Shown here piece after piece: positions 24,828 to 33,136 of a stretch of 43,501 bases of DNA; positions within the stretch are counted from its first letter, which is position 1, and every line of letters starts with the position of its first letter. The notes under the pieces are model-generated. The model was not told where the DNA came from, searched no databases, and saw nothing but the letters and a program-made list of their open reading frames with translations. The stretch spans positions 1-43,501 of the forward strand of contig JAFQGI010000037.1 in NCBI GenBank assembly GCA_017415515.1, in the 5' to 3' direction. The position numbers and the translations under genes are program-made. Source of the stretch: Clostridia bacterium. Lineage in GTDB: Bacteria > Bacillota > Clostridia > Oscillospirales > Acutalibacteraceae.

Positions 24828-25624
24828 TGTTTGAGTGGCTTGCTTACGATTTTATGCGTACCGCCCTGTGGGCGGTGCTGTTGCTGGTGCCGCTTTTGTC
24901 CTTGCTGGGCACGCTGGTGGTGAACAACAAGATGTCCTTCTTCTCGGACGCTCTCGGTCACTCGGCGCTGACCGGCGTGGCCATCGGCGTTCTTGCCGGG
25001 GTCAGCGAGTATCGGCTGGTGATGGTGGCGTTCGGCGTGGTGTTTGCCCTGTGTATGAACCGCATCCGCCGCAGCCGCTTGGCCTCCACCGACACGGTCA
25101 TCGGCGTGTTCTCCTCGGTGGGCGTGGCGTTGGGTCTGACTTTGTTGTCAGCGCGGGGAAATCTCGCCAACTACCAAAGCCTGCTGGTGGGGGACATCCT
25201 CAGCGTCACCGCCGACGAATTGTGGGTGCTGGCGGGTGCGCTGGCGGCCACCGCCCTGGTGTGGCTGGTGTGCTTCAACGGCTTCTTCGCCGTTTCCATC
25301 AGCCCTTCGGTGGCCAAGAGCAAGGGCTTCCGCTCCGCCCTGTACGACAATCTGTTTGTGGTGCTGGTGGCGGTGGTGGTGATGCTGGCCATTCGCTGGG
25401 TGGGTCTGTTGCTCATCAACGCCATGCTGATCCTGCCTGCCGCCTCCTCCCGTAACGTGGCGCGGAGCATGCGCTCCTACCACCTGCTGAGCCTGATTTT
25501 CGGGCTGTTTTCCGGCGTGCTGGGTCTGTGGCTGTCCTATTACAACGGCGTGGCCACCGGCCCCACCATCATTTTGGTGCTGGCGGCCGTGTTCTTCGGC
25601 ACCTTCCTGTTGCGGAAAAAATAA
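24827..25624 (+). CDS. znuB: Zinc ABC transporter permease ZnuB
   Basis: A 265-residue permease of the ABC-3 family with about eight membrane segments. Typical blocks are SFFSDALGHSALTGVAIG, DTVIGVFSSVGVALGL and RWVGLLLINAMLILPAAS. The ATG at 24827 overlaps the znuC stop and has GGAGGTGAG five bases upstream; the GTG three bases earlier is too close to that site. It is the last gene of the operon, followed by a bidirectional terminator. Confidence 0.93.
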   Translation: MFEWLAYDFMRTALWAVLLLVPLLSLLGTLVVNNKMSFFSDALGHSALTGVAIGVLAGVSEYRLVMVAFGVVFALCMNRIRRSRLASTDTVIGVFSSVGVALGLTLLSARGNLANYQSLLVGDILSVTADELWVLAGALAATALVWLVCFNGFFAVSISPSVAKSKGFRSALYDNLFVVLVAVVVMLAIRWVGLLLINAMLILPAASSRNVARSMRSYHLLSLIFGLFSGVLGLWLSYYNGVATGPTIILVLAAVFFGTFLLRKK

Positions 25625-25634
25625 AGACAAAACG

Positions 25635-25667
25635 AAAAGCCGATGACCGGATGGTCATCGGCTTTTT
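25635..25667. terminator. Bidirectional terminator between znuB and the YfhO-LysM gene
   Basis: Stem GCCGATGACC/GGTCATCGGC (25639-25648, 25653-25662) with loop GGAT, AAAA before and TTTTT after. It serves the two convergent genes. Confidence 0.9.
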
Positions 25668-25682
25668 CTGTTGTTCCGAGGG

Positions 25683-28600
25683 TTATTCTGCGGCGTCCGC
25701 AATGGGGAGCGGCAGCAATAACGTCTGTCCCACGTAGATGTGATTGGCATCTTGAATGCCATTCATGGACAAGAGTATATTTTTCACAGCACCGTAATCC
25801 AAGCCGTGATCCTTGCAAATGGAATAGAGCGAATCACCGGGAGCAACCGTATAAGATATGAATGTGACGCGCTCCTGATCCGGCGTGTCGGGATCATCGG
25901 GTTGTTCAGGGGTCGTGGGCTCCGTGGGCTCTGTGGGTTCGGATGGGTTGGGTATGGTTGTGGGCGGAACTTGTACCTGTTGCATAAGATCGTTTAGCGA
26001 GGACTCCAAACGGCTGGCATCCTCTGCTTGCTTATCCATGCGTTCGGTGATGCTTTCCAGCCGATCGTTTTGTTTGTGAGACACGGCGAAATGCACTGCC
26101 ACCAAGGCTATCGCCACCACCACAATGCCCACAATGCCGAGGAGAACGCCTTTTGGCATCGAAACGGCGGGTGTGGCTGCTTCGGGGGTTTGTGTCGCTT
26201 CGGGGGTGGAAACGATGGGGGCAATCACGGGAGTATCCGTTGTGGGGGCAACCGCTTCCTCGTCGTAGGGTAAGGAGGGGGCGGCGTCCACCGTTTCTTC
26301 GGCAAAGGGTGCGGTGTTCTTCGCCTTGCGGCGGCGGAAGATCCACAGCAACAGCGGGACGATCAGCAGCAGCACGCTGCCGCCGCTGATGAGGGCACCC
26401 ACCTTGCCGCCGGGGGTGACGTATACGAGCTCAATGTCGTGCTCGCCGGCGGAAATTTCCGCCGCCAGGAAGGCGCCGTCGTCGTTGGGCTTCATCTCGT
26501 AGGTGCCGTCCTCTTTTTTGATCTTATCCTCGCCGTGGTCCACCGAGAAGGTTTTGACCGGCTTGCCGTCCACATAGACCTGCCAGCCCTCGTCATAGGG
26601 CAGGGAGAAGAATAGGGTGCCGTCCTGTGCCGCCGTGATCTTACCCTTCAAGGAGTGACCGGTCTGTGCGGTGACGGTCATGCCGCCGGCTTGCAGCAGG
26701 TCCAGATGCTTTTGATAGGCTTCGGTGTCCAGCCGCATCAGATAGATGTTGCCGGTGACCGAGCCGCCGGTGGACAGGCACACGTCCACCGTCTGACCGG
26801 GCTGCATGGTGCCCATGTCGATGATGTAGGGCTCATAGGTGGTGACGCCCCAGTTGTTGAGCACATTGCCCTCGGTGTCGAATTGCTCCACCGAGATGGT
26901 GTCTGCCGCACGGCAGTCCACGTAGGCGTAGTATTGTCCCTTGGTCTCCACCGTGGCGGAATAGGTGGTATAGGTGCCGTTGGTGCGGAAGGAGCCGTCA
27001 TAGAGGGTGCCGCCGTAATCGTCGTAGATCTCCATGGGCACGTAGATGGCGTCCTCCAACCCCGTCAGGGAGGTGAACAGGTCCTGCTGGGTGCCGAAGG
27101 GATCGTAGGGGGTGCCCTCAAAGGTTTTCAGGGCGTCGGTGGCGGTCACGCCGATGGACAGGGCGGTGGTGTTGCGGTAAATGTGGTATTCCACCAGATC
27201 TCCCGTTTCCTCGTCGGTGGCGGACACCGATTCCAAATATTGCAGTTGGGGATGATCCTTGATATAGACGCTGAGCACCACGTAGCGCACACCCAACAGC
27301 GAATCGATGGGGGAAACGTAGCTGTGATAGAGATAGCTGTTGACGCCGTTGATGGCATAGCCCAGCTCGCCCATCAGCACGGTGGTGCAATAGGGGTTGC
27401 TGGAAGCAAAGGTGGTCAGACCGCTGTAATGGTGCAGGGCGGTGTCCACGCAGGTGGTGCGGCCGTTGTTGCTGTCCGCCGCCAGATATTCCATACGCAG
27501 GAAGGCGTCCTCGTCCTTAGCCAAATATTCCACCCGACGCAGAGAGTCGTGGATCACCAAATGCTTGGTGTTGTCGATATAGTGAGCTTGTGCGGTGAAA
27601 TATTCGTTTTCGTTCATGGTTTTCAAGGTGCGGGAAGTGCCAAACAGCATTTCGGCGCACACCACCACCAGCATCAGGCGAGCCACCGCACGTCGGGGGG
27701 CTTTTTTCGCCGCCGCCAACAGCAGCACCAGCGCATACACCGCCAACAGCATCAGGTTGATGTACAGCATCTTGCTGTCGGGGGTCACTTTGGCGGCGTT
27801 GGAGGTGGTGTTGACCGCCGCCAGCTTCTCCCACAGCACCAGATACACCGCCGAGGTCGCCAAACCGACCAAAATCTGACGGCGGGTGACGTGTTGGATG
27901 TGAGACAGGGTGTAGGCTGCCAGCAACAGCACCACAAAAATGGTGAGGAAGGAGAAACGATAGGGCAGATCGTTGGGGGCGTGCAGGCCGTGCCACACCA
28001 GATCCCAACGGGTAATGGTGCAGCTCAGCAGCAGGATCGCCAACAGGGCGCCGTAGCAAATGCGGCGGCGCAGGGGAATCTGCTTTTGTCCAAAATAGAC
28101 GGGCAGCAGCAAGGCCGCCGCCACACCGCAATAGAGGTTGGGCAGGTTGCCGGAGCGGATGGTGGGGGTGGCGCCGTAGAACATCCGTCCGAACAGGTCG
28201 AATATCTCAAAATTGGTGCGGAAATCGCCCAATTCTCCGCCGGCGGCGGAGGTGCGCCCCAACGCCATGGCTACGGGGATCAGCAGGCAGGCGGCAAACC
28301 CCGCACCCCACAGGCTGCCGGCGGCAAAGCGGATGCCGCCCAGCAACGTCTCCTTGAAGGAGCGCTTTTGCCGCAGGGCCCACACCAGCCAATAGAACAC
28401 CAAAAATACGCACAGCATAAAGCCGAGGTAATAATTGACGAACAGCGCCAGCCCCAACAGCAGGGCATAGGGGGTGATTTTGCCGGTTTTCAGCAGGTGC
28501 TCGGCGGCCATCACCACCAGCGGCAGCAGGATAAGGGTGTCCAGCCACATGATGTTCCAGGAATAGGCCAGCATAAAGCCGGAAAGAGTGTACATCACGC

Positions 28601-29300
28601 CCACCGCCACCATCGCCGCGTTGCGACGACCGGTGAGATATTGAGCCATGGCGGTGAAGGCGGCGGCCGCCGCCGTGAATTTCAGCAGGGTGATCACCAA
28701 AATCGCTTCGGTGAGCTGACTTTCCTTAAACAGCACCAACAGCAGATTGAAAGGGCTGGCAAGATAATACGCGAAAGCGGGAAGAAAGCTGGAGCCCATA
28801 CCGATGTGGAAATTGTAGGACAGGTCCAGCTTGCCCTCCACCAGCATATACCGCAGCTCGCTGAGCAGGGGGGCGTATTGGTGGTGCAGGTCCACCATCA
28901 GGATGGACTTGGTGCCCACGGGATACACACCGAGGAAGATATAGCCCAGGCAGAAGATGCCCACCGCCAAGGCGCCGGCCATCAAGGGGCAGAACCATTT
29001 GGTGCGTTTGATGGGGGTGGCGTCACGCAGGGGATGCCAGGCGGCGATCACCGTCACCGCCAAGGCGGACAGCAATCCCGCCCCCAGCAGGGCGTACAGC
29101 CCCTTTTGCAGGTCGGTGGCGTCCTCTCCGGCAGGCATTTGGGGCACGTTCCAGCGGTCAATGGCGTAATAGGCCACCAGCGTCAGCAGCAAAAAGGCGA
29201 TGGTCAGCAGACCCCACCGCACCACGCGCACCGCCACACGGTCGGCCTCTACCTTTTTTCGCACACGAACAAAGGCTTCTGAAAGATTGGGTAGTTTCAC
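25683..29300 (-). CDS. YfhO-family membrane protein fused to a C-terminal LysM domain
   Basis: A 1205-residue protein. The first 1000 residues are a YfhO-type GT-C glycosyltransferase-like membrane protein with many helices. The conserved DLHHQY motif (D137, Q141) follows an early membrane segment, and a large external domain and a final helix (VLLLIVPLLLWIF) precede RRRKAKN. YfhO of Bacillus is implicated in glycosylating lipoteichoic acid. Unusually, an acidic Pro/Thr linker leads to another helix (about 1051-1072), a predicted coiled coil (about 1077-1110), a Pro/Glu/Thr linker and a LysM peptidoglycan-binding domain (YTVAPGDSLYSICKDHGLDY). The GTG start at 29300 has AGGAGG seven bases upstream. 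Confidence 0.85.
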   Translation of the reverse strand: MKLPNLSEAFVRVRKKVEADRVAVRVVRWGLLTIAFLLLTLVAYYAIDRWNVPQMPAGEDATDLQKGLYALLGAGLLSALAVTVIAAWHPLRDATPIKRTKWFCPLMAGALAVGIFCLGYIFLGVYPVGTKSILMVDLHHQYAPLLSELRYMLVEGKLDLSYNFHIGMGSSFLPAFAYYLASPFNLLLVLFKESQLTEAILVITLLKFTAAAAAFTAMAQYLTGRRNAAMVAVGVMYTLSGFMLAYSWNIMWLDTLILLPLVVMAAEHLLKTGKITPYALLLGLALFVNYYLGFMLCVFLVFYWLVWALRQKRSFKETLLGGIRFAAGSLWGAGFAACLLIPVAMALGRTSAAGGELGDFRTNFEIFDLFGRMFYGATPTIRSGNLPNLYCGVAAALLLPVYFGQKQIPLRRRICYGALLAILLLSCTITRWDLVWHGLHAPNDLPYRFSFLTIFVVLLLAAYTLSHIQHVTRRQILVGLATSAVYLVLWEKLAAVNTTSNAAKVTPDSKMLYINLMLLAVYALVLLLAAAKKAPRRAVARLMLVVVCAEMLFGTSRTLKTMNENEYFTAQAHYIDNTKHLVIHDSLRRVEYLAKDEDAFLRMEYLAADSNNGRTTCVDTALHHYSGLTTFASSNPYCTTVLMGELGYAINGVNSYLYHSYVSPIDSLLGVRYVVLSVYIKDHPQLQYLESVSATDEETGDLVEYHIYRNTTALSIGVTATDALKTFEGTPYDPFGTQQDLFTSLTGLEDAIYVPMEIYDDYGGTLYDGSFRTNGTYTTYSATVETKGQYYAYVDCRAADTISVEQFDTEGNVLNNWGVTTYEPYIIDMGTMQPGQTVDVCLSTGGSVTGNIYLMRLDTEAYQKHLDLLQAGGMTVTAQTGHSLKGKITAAQDGTLFFSLPYDEGWQVYVDGKPVKTFSVDHGEDKIKKEDGTYEMKPNDDGAFLAAEISAGEHDIELVYVTPGGKVGALISGGSVLLLIVPLLLWIFRRRKAKNTAPFAEETVDAAPSLPYDEEAVAPTTDTPVIAPIVSTPEATQTPEAATPAVSMPKGVLLGIVGIVVVAIALVAVHFAVSHKQNDRLESITERMDKQAEDASRLESSLNDLMQQVQVPPTTIPNPSEPTEPTEPTTPEQPDDPDTPDQERVTFISYTVAPGDSLYSICKDHGLDYGAVKNILLSMNGIQDANHIYVGQTLLLPLPIADAAE

Positions 29301-29340
29301 GGAGAAACCTCCTCTTATAGAAAAGTATATATACACAATC

Positions 29341-29369
29341 AGTATAGCAAATAATCTTAATAAACGCAA
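29341..29369 (-). promoter_or_regulatory. Promoter of the YfhO-LysM gene
   Basis: Minus strand TTGCGT (29364-29369), 17 bases, TATACT (29341-29346), about 40 bases before the GTG start. Confidence 0.65.
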
Positions 29370-29384
29370 GGAGTAAATTGCCGC

Positions 29385-29418
29385 CAAAAAAGCCGTGGGA
29401 GCATCGGCTCCCACGGCT
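29385..29418 (-). terminator. Terminator after the PTS IIC-like gene
   Basis: Perfect 12-bp arms AGCCGTGGGAGC and GCTCCCACGGCT, with TTTTTT on the minus strand. It separates the PTS-like gene from the YfhO-LysM gene. Confidence 0.88.
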
Positions 29419-29434
29419 TGATCGACAACATGGA

Positions 29435-30493
29435 TCACAGATCCAATTTCAGGTCATTTTCCTTGATCCAGCCTATTTTGCGGAGAATTTCCGCAAACAG
29501 CAGGCTCAAAACGGCGGGAGCGACGATACACACCACCAACACGCCGATCCAGGCCGAAGCGGAGAAATGCATATCCTTTAACACGCCCAAGGGGCCCACC
29601 AAACCGCAGGTGCCCATGCCTGCCGACACGCCGGAGCATTCCAGCTGAAACACCAGGGTGGACAGGGGCCCCGTGATGGCGGAGGCCAAGGTGGCGGGAA
29701 TCCAAACGCGGGGGTTTTTCACGATGTTGCCCATCTGCAACATGGAGGTGCCCAGGCCCTGCGCCACCAGACCGCCCCATTTGTTTTCGCGGAAGGAAAT
29801 GACGGCAAAGCCCACCATCTGGGCGCAGCATCCCGCCGTGGCGGCACCGCCCGCCAAGCCCGAAATGCCGATCATGGCGCAAATCGCCGCCGAGGAGATG
29901 GGCAGGGTGAGGATAACACCCACCACAACCGACACCAGCACGCCGTAGAGCAGGGGTTGCAGCTCGGTGGCGGTGTTGACGAAATAGCCCAGCCAGTACA
30001 TACCGTAGGCGATGGCGGGGCACAGCAGCTTTGCCACCAGCGCACCCGACAGGATGGTGGTGACGGGGGTGACGAGGATGTCCACGGGGGTCTCCTTGGA
30101 CACCAGCTTGCCCAGCTCCACCGCCACAATGCACACCACGAAGGCACCCGCAGGGCCGGCGGTCAGGGGCTTCTCCGCCCCGTTCAGCATAAAGGTGGCG
30201 CCCACGCCGTTGCCCATCATGCCCGCCACGGCGGCGGACAGCATCACCAGGGGCGGCGCTTTCAGGGTGTGGGCGATGGCGATGCCCAGCGCCGCGCCGG
30301 TGCAGGCCTTGGCGTAGCCGGCGATCTCGATCAGCAGATCCCAATGGGTGTATTGTCCCAGGGTCTCAAAGATCGTGCCGATGAGCAGGGTGGCGAACAG
30401 CCCCAGCGCCATGCTGCCCATGGCATCCACGAAATACAGCTTTGCGGAGGGTTTTACGCCCTTGCGGTGACAAAAAGCCTTGATTGTTTGCAT
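29435..30493 (-). CDS. PTS transporter subunit IIC-like membrane protein
   Basis: A 352-residue polytopic membrane protein of the PTS_EIIC_2 type. Features include AGPAGAFVVCIVAVELGKLV, TPVDILVTPVTT, and a long Gly/Ala-rich C-terminal half with GTSMLQMGNIVKNPRVWIP and CGLVGPLG. Members of this family lack separate IIA/IIB genes in many genomes, and none are nearby here, so the substrate and even PTS dependence are unknown. The ATG at 30493 has AAAGGAAG upstream. It is divergently transcribed from the YwaF-like gene. Confidence 0.8.
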   Translation of the reverse strand: MQTIKAFCHRKGVKPSAKLYFVDAMGSMALGLFATLLIGTIFETLGQYTHWDLLIEIAGYAKACTGAALGIAIAHTLKAPPLVMLSAAVAGMMGNGVGATFMLNGAEKPLTAGPAGAFVVCIVAVELGKLVSKETPVDILVTPVTTILSGALVAKLLCPAIAYGMYWLGYFVNTATELQPLLYGVLVSVVVGVILTLPISSAAICAMIGISGLAGGAATAGCCAQMVGFAVISFRENKWGGLVAQGLGTSMLQMGNIVKNPRVWIPATLASAITGPLSTLVFQLECSGVSAGMGTCGLVGPLGVLKDMHFSASAWIGVLVVCIVAPAVLSLLFAEILRKIGWIKENDLKLDL

Positions 30494-30523
30494 ACCATCG
30501 CTTCCTTTGGAAAAATTTCCTTT

Positions 30524-30552
30524 ATTGTAGCACCGCTTGTCGAAAAATGCAA
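30524..30552 (-). promoter_or_regulatory. Promoter of the PTS IIC-like gene
   Basis: Minus strand TTGCAT (30547-30552), 17 bases, TACAAT (30524-30529). Confidence 0.75.
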
Positions 30553-30564
30553 GAGCGGGAAGGC

Positions 30565-30593
30565 TTGTGTCGGACAAAAAGATGTGCTACAAT
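30565..30593 (+). promoter_or_regulatory. Promoter of the YwaF-like gene
   Basis: TTGTGT (30565-30570), 17 bases, TACAAT (30588-30593). Both divergent promoters carry GTGCTACAATA at the -10 region. Confidence 0.75.
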
Positions 30594-30637
30594 AGGACAC
30601 GTGATGCAGACAAAAAGCAAAAAGGAGAGCAAAAGGG

Positions 30638-31438
30638 ATGATCAAGGAATTTTTCGGAATCGGCGGCTATACCCGCACCCCGGAGGGGGCCTATTCTTGG
30701 CAACACCTGACCTTCGTGGGTTTGTTGTTGGCGTTGATGGTGGTGCTGGCGGTGTGGCTGGGCTGTCGCAACCGCCGCTGGAACGTCCGCACCCAAAATC
30801 GGGTGATGATTTGGGCCGCCATCCTCATCGACGGCTTGGAGCTGATCAAGATCGCCCTGTCCTGCTATACGAAGCAGGTGGCAGGCGAGCCTTGGTACGA
30901 GGGAATCCTCTACAATCTGCCGTTGTTCCTGTGCAGCATCCAGCTCATCGTCATTCCGCTGGCGGCCTTCACAAAGGGGCGTTTGCGGGAGATCTCCGCC
31001 GATTTTGTGGCGCTGTTCGGTCTGCTGGGTGCGGTGCTGGGCACCGTGGGGGCGGCGCAAAACTATAACGCCTATCCCGTGCTGGGCTTTGACAACGTGG
31101 TGAGCGGCTTGACCCATACCATCTCCGGTTTTGCGTCGCTGTATGTGATGATTGCGGGGCTGGCCACCTTCAAGCGGTCTAACGTGCCCGGTTGCGTGGG
31201 GCTGCTGTTGGGCTTTTGCGGCGCGGCCTTTGCGGTGAACACCTGGGTGATTCCCCGCAACTATATGTTCCTGACCGGCCACGACGGCACCCCCTATCAG
31301 ATCGTGTACGATCTGGTGGGCGGCAGTCCTCTGTGGTATCCGCTGTCGGTGGTGGGTCTGTTCGTGGTGTATATGGCGGCGTTTTACGCGGTCGCCCGCC
31401 TGCTGCGGATCAAAAAGCGCGTTACCGTTAACACCTAA
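30638..31438 (+). CDS. YwaF/TMEM164-family integral membrane protein
   Basis: A 266-residue protein with about seven membrane segments. The family pattern is visible: the early W-H-L block near residue 21-24, LYNLPLFLCSIQL in the middle, then TVGAAQNYNAYP, SGLTHTISGFASLY and YDLVGGSPLWYPL. Bacterial function is unknown; the animal relative TMEM164 acts on ether phospholipids, which is only a weak hint. The ATG at 30638 follows AAAGGAGAGC. It stands alone between a divergent PTS-like gene and the convergent mnmE. Confidence 0.72.
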   Translation: MIKEFFGIGGYTRTPEGAYSWQHLTFVGLLLALMVVLAVWLGCRNRRWNVRTQNRVMIWAAILIDGLELIKIALSCYTKQVAGEPWYEGILYNLPLFLCSIQLIVIPLAAFTKGRLREISADFVALFGLLGAVLGTVGAAQNYNAYPVLGFDNVVSGLTHTISGFASLYVMIAGLATFKRSNVPGCVGLLLGFCGAAFAVNTWVIPRNYMFLTGHDGTPYQIVYDLVGGSPLWYPLSVVGLFVVYMAAFYAVARLLRIKKRVTVNT

Positions 31439-31439
31439 T

Positions 31440-31475
31440 AAAACAGGCTGTTGCCCGTGGGCAACAGCCTGTTTT
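31440..31475. terminator. Bidirectional terminator between YwaF-like gene and mnmE
   Basis: Perfect 13-bp arms CAGGCTGTTGCCC and GGGCAACAGCCTG with loop GT, AAAA before and TTTT after. Confidence 0.9.
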
Positions 31476-31477
31476 GT

Positions 31478-32845
31478 TTATTTTCCAACACAGAAGCGGG
31501 CGAACACCTGCTCCACCACCGCCTCGGTGGCGCGCTCGCCGGTCAATTCCAGCAGGGCGTTGATGGCACCGTCCACACTCACCGACACCGCGTCGGGGGT
31601 GAAGCCCATAGTCAGCGCCTCCTCTGCCTCTGTGAGGCAGGCGAGGCAGTCGGCGGCGCATTGCCGCTGACGCTCGGTGGAGAGGACGGGCTGGGCGGCA
31701 TCCAACCGCTCAATTCCCGTGACCGCGGCCACCGCCGCTGTCAGCGACTCCACGCCGCTGTGCTCCTTTGCCGATAGGGTCACTACGTGGGGGAAATGGG
31801 CGGAAATCCAATTCGCGTCGATGAGGAGGGGCTTGTCCGCCTTGTTGATGATGGCGATGGCGGCGCGGTTTTTCAAGCGGCTCGTCAGCAGTTTGTCCTC
31901 CTCGGTGAGCTCCTCGCTGCCGTCAAAGACGGCCAGCACCAGCGCCGCCTGCTCCATTCTGGCTTTGGCACGGGTGACGCCCACGCTTTCCACCGTGTCG
32001 GCGGTGTCGCGGATGCCGGCGGTGTCCGCCAGCCGCAGGGTCACGTCCCCCAGCCGCACCGTTTCCTCCACGATGTCGCGGGTGGTGCCCGCAACGTCGG
32101 TGACGATGCTCCGCTCACAACCCGAAAGCAGATTCATCAGGGTGGATTTGCCCACGTTGGGGCGTCCCACGATGGCGGTGTCCACCCCTTCCCGCAGGAT
32201 GCGTCCCGCGTCATAGGTGTCCAGCAGGTTTTGCACCGTGCTCATCGAAGTTTGGATGGTTTTTCTCAATACAGACGGCTCCAAATCGGGGATGTCCTCG
32301 TCGGGATAGTCGATGTAGGCGGCGAACTGCGCCGCCACCCCCAAGAGATCCTCCTTGACCGTGGTAAGACGGCGGAAAATGCCGCCTTCGCGGGCGGCAA
32401 GCGCCGTCTGCGCCGCCAATTTGCCCTCGGCGGCGATGAGATCCATCACGCTTTCCGCACCGGTGAGATCCATCTTGCCGCTGAGGAAGGCTCGGCGGGT
32501 GAATTCCCCCGCCGCCGCAGGCTTCGCACCGGCTTGGAAACAAGCACGGAGCACCCTCTGGAGAATATACCGTCCGCCGTGGCAGGACAATTCCACCACG
32601 TCCTCCCCGGTATAGCTGTGGGGGGCGCGGAACACCAGCGCCACGCAGTCGTCGATGTCCCCGTCGGCGTCAAAGACGTGACCGTAGGCGGCGGTGTAGC
32701 CGCCGAGGGCGGAGAGGGGACGGTTTTTATCCACGGGGCGGAACAATTTGGCGGCAACGGCAACGGCGTCGTCGCCGGAAAGGCGCACCACACCAAGCCC
32801 TGCCGCACCGGCAGGGGTGGATATGGCGGCAATGACGTGGGACAT
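31478..32845 (-). CDS. mnmE: tRNA modification GTPase MnmE
   Basis: MnmE (TrmE, 455 residues) is the GTPase partner of MnmG in U34 modification. The N-terminal tetrahydrofolate-binding domain begins MSHVIAAISTPAGAAGLGVV and includes GGRYILQRVL and GEFTRRAFLSGKMDL. The inserted G domain has G1 GRPNVGKST, G2 TTRD, G3 DTAGI and G4 NKAD. The C-terminus ends FARFCVGK, the catalytic C-x-GK signature. The ATG at 32845 has GGAGGTG five bases upstream; the open frame further upstream is repeat sequence. Confidence 0.98.
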   Translation of the reverse strand: MSHVIAAISTPAGAAGLGVVRLSGDDAVAVAAKLFRPVDKNRPLSALGGYTAAYGHVFDADGDIDDCVALVFRAPHSYTGEDVVELSCHGGRYILQRVLRACFQAGAKPAAAGEFTRRAFLSGKMDLTGAESVMDLIAAEGKLAAQTALAAREGGIFRRLTTVKEDLLGVAAQFAAYIDYPDEDIPDLEPSVLRKTIQTSMSTVQNLLDTYDAGRILREGVDTAIVGRPNVGKSTLMNLLSGCERSIVTDVAGTTRDIVEETVRLGDVTLRLADTAGIRDTADTVESVGVTRAKARMEQAALVLAVFDGSEELTEEDKLLTSRLKNRAAIAIINKADKPLLIDANWISAHFPHVVTLSAKEHSGVESLTAAVAAVTGIERLDAAQPVLSTERQRQCAADCLACLTEAEEALTMGFTPDAVSVSVDGAINALLELTGERATEAVVEQVFARFCVGK

Positions 32846-32884
32846 AAGGCACCTCCGAAAAACAGCGAGGCGAAAGTAGAGAAA

Positions 32885-33081
32885 GGCCCCCTCTTGAGGG
32901 GGCTGGCACGGCGATAGCCGTGACTGGGGGAGTTGCCACCGAGCACAAACTCGGGAGAATGGCGATAGCCATTCTCGAGGAGTGGCAATGTAAGCTCCGA
33001 TCAGCACAACCTAAAAGCCACTCCGAACTCCCTCCGTCTTTTCGCCTGTGGCGAAAATCCACCTCCCTCAAGAGGGAGGCT
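32885..33081. repeat. Family A repeat A7 with nested 70-bp unit
   Basis: GGCCCCCTCTTGAGGGGGCT, the hairpin CACGGCGATAGCCGTG and CTGGGGGAGTTGCC on the left. CTCCCTCCGTC, CGCCTGTGGCG and CCTCCCTCAAGAGGGAGG on the right. The insert 32955-33024 has the same 70-base length and plan as the one inside A2. It fills the mnmE-spoIIP gap. Confidence 0.75.
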
Positions 33082-33136
33082 TTGCTCTATTCACGCTTTC
33101 ATATCATCCTCATTTTACCCAATTTTTTCGCCCTTG

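Noticed and set aside
26655-29282. Long plus-strand frame of 875 codons opposite the YfhO-LysM gene
   Set aside because: It is the antisense shadow of a GC-rich gene: Gly/His/Gln-rich, low complexity, no ribosome site.
6149-33024. CRISPR array suggested by repeated palindromes
   Set aside because: Copies are dispersed, not evenly spaced, and there are no spacers or cas genes.
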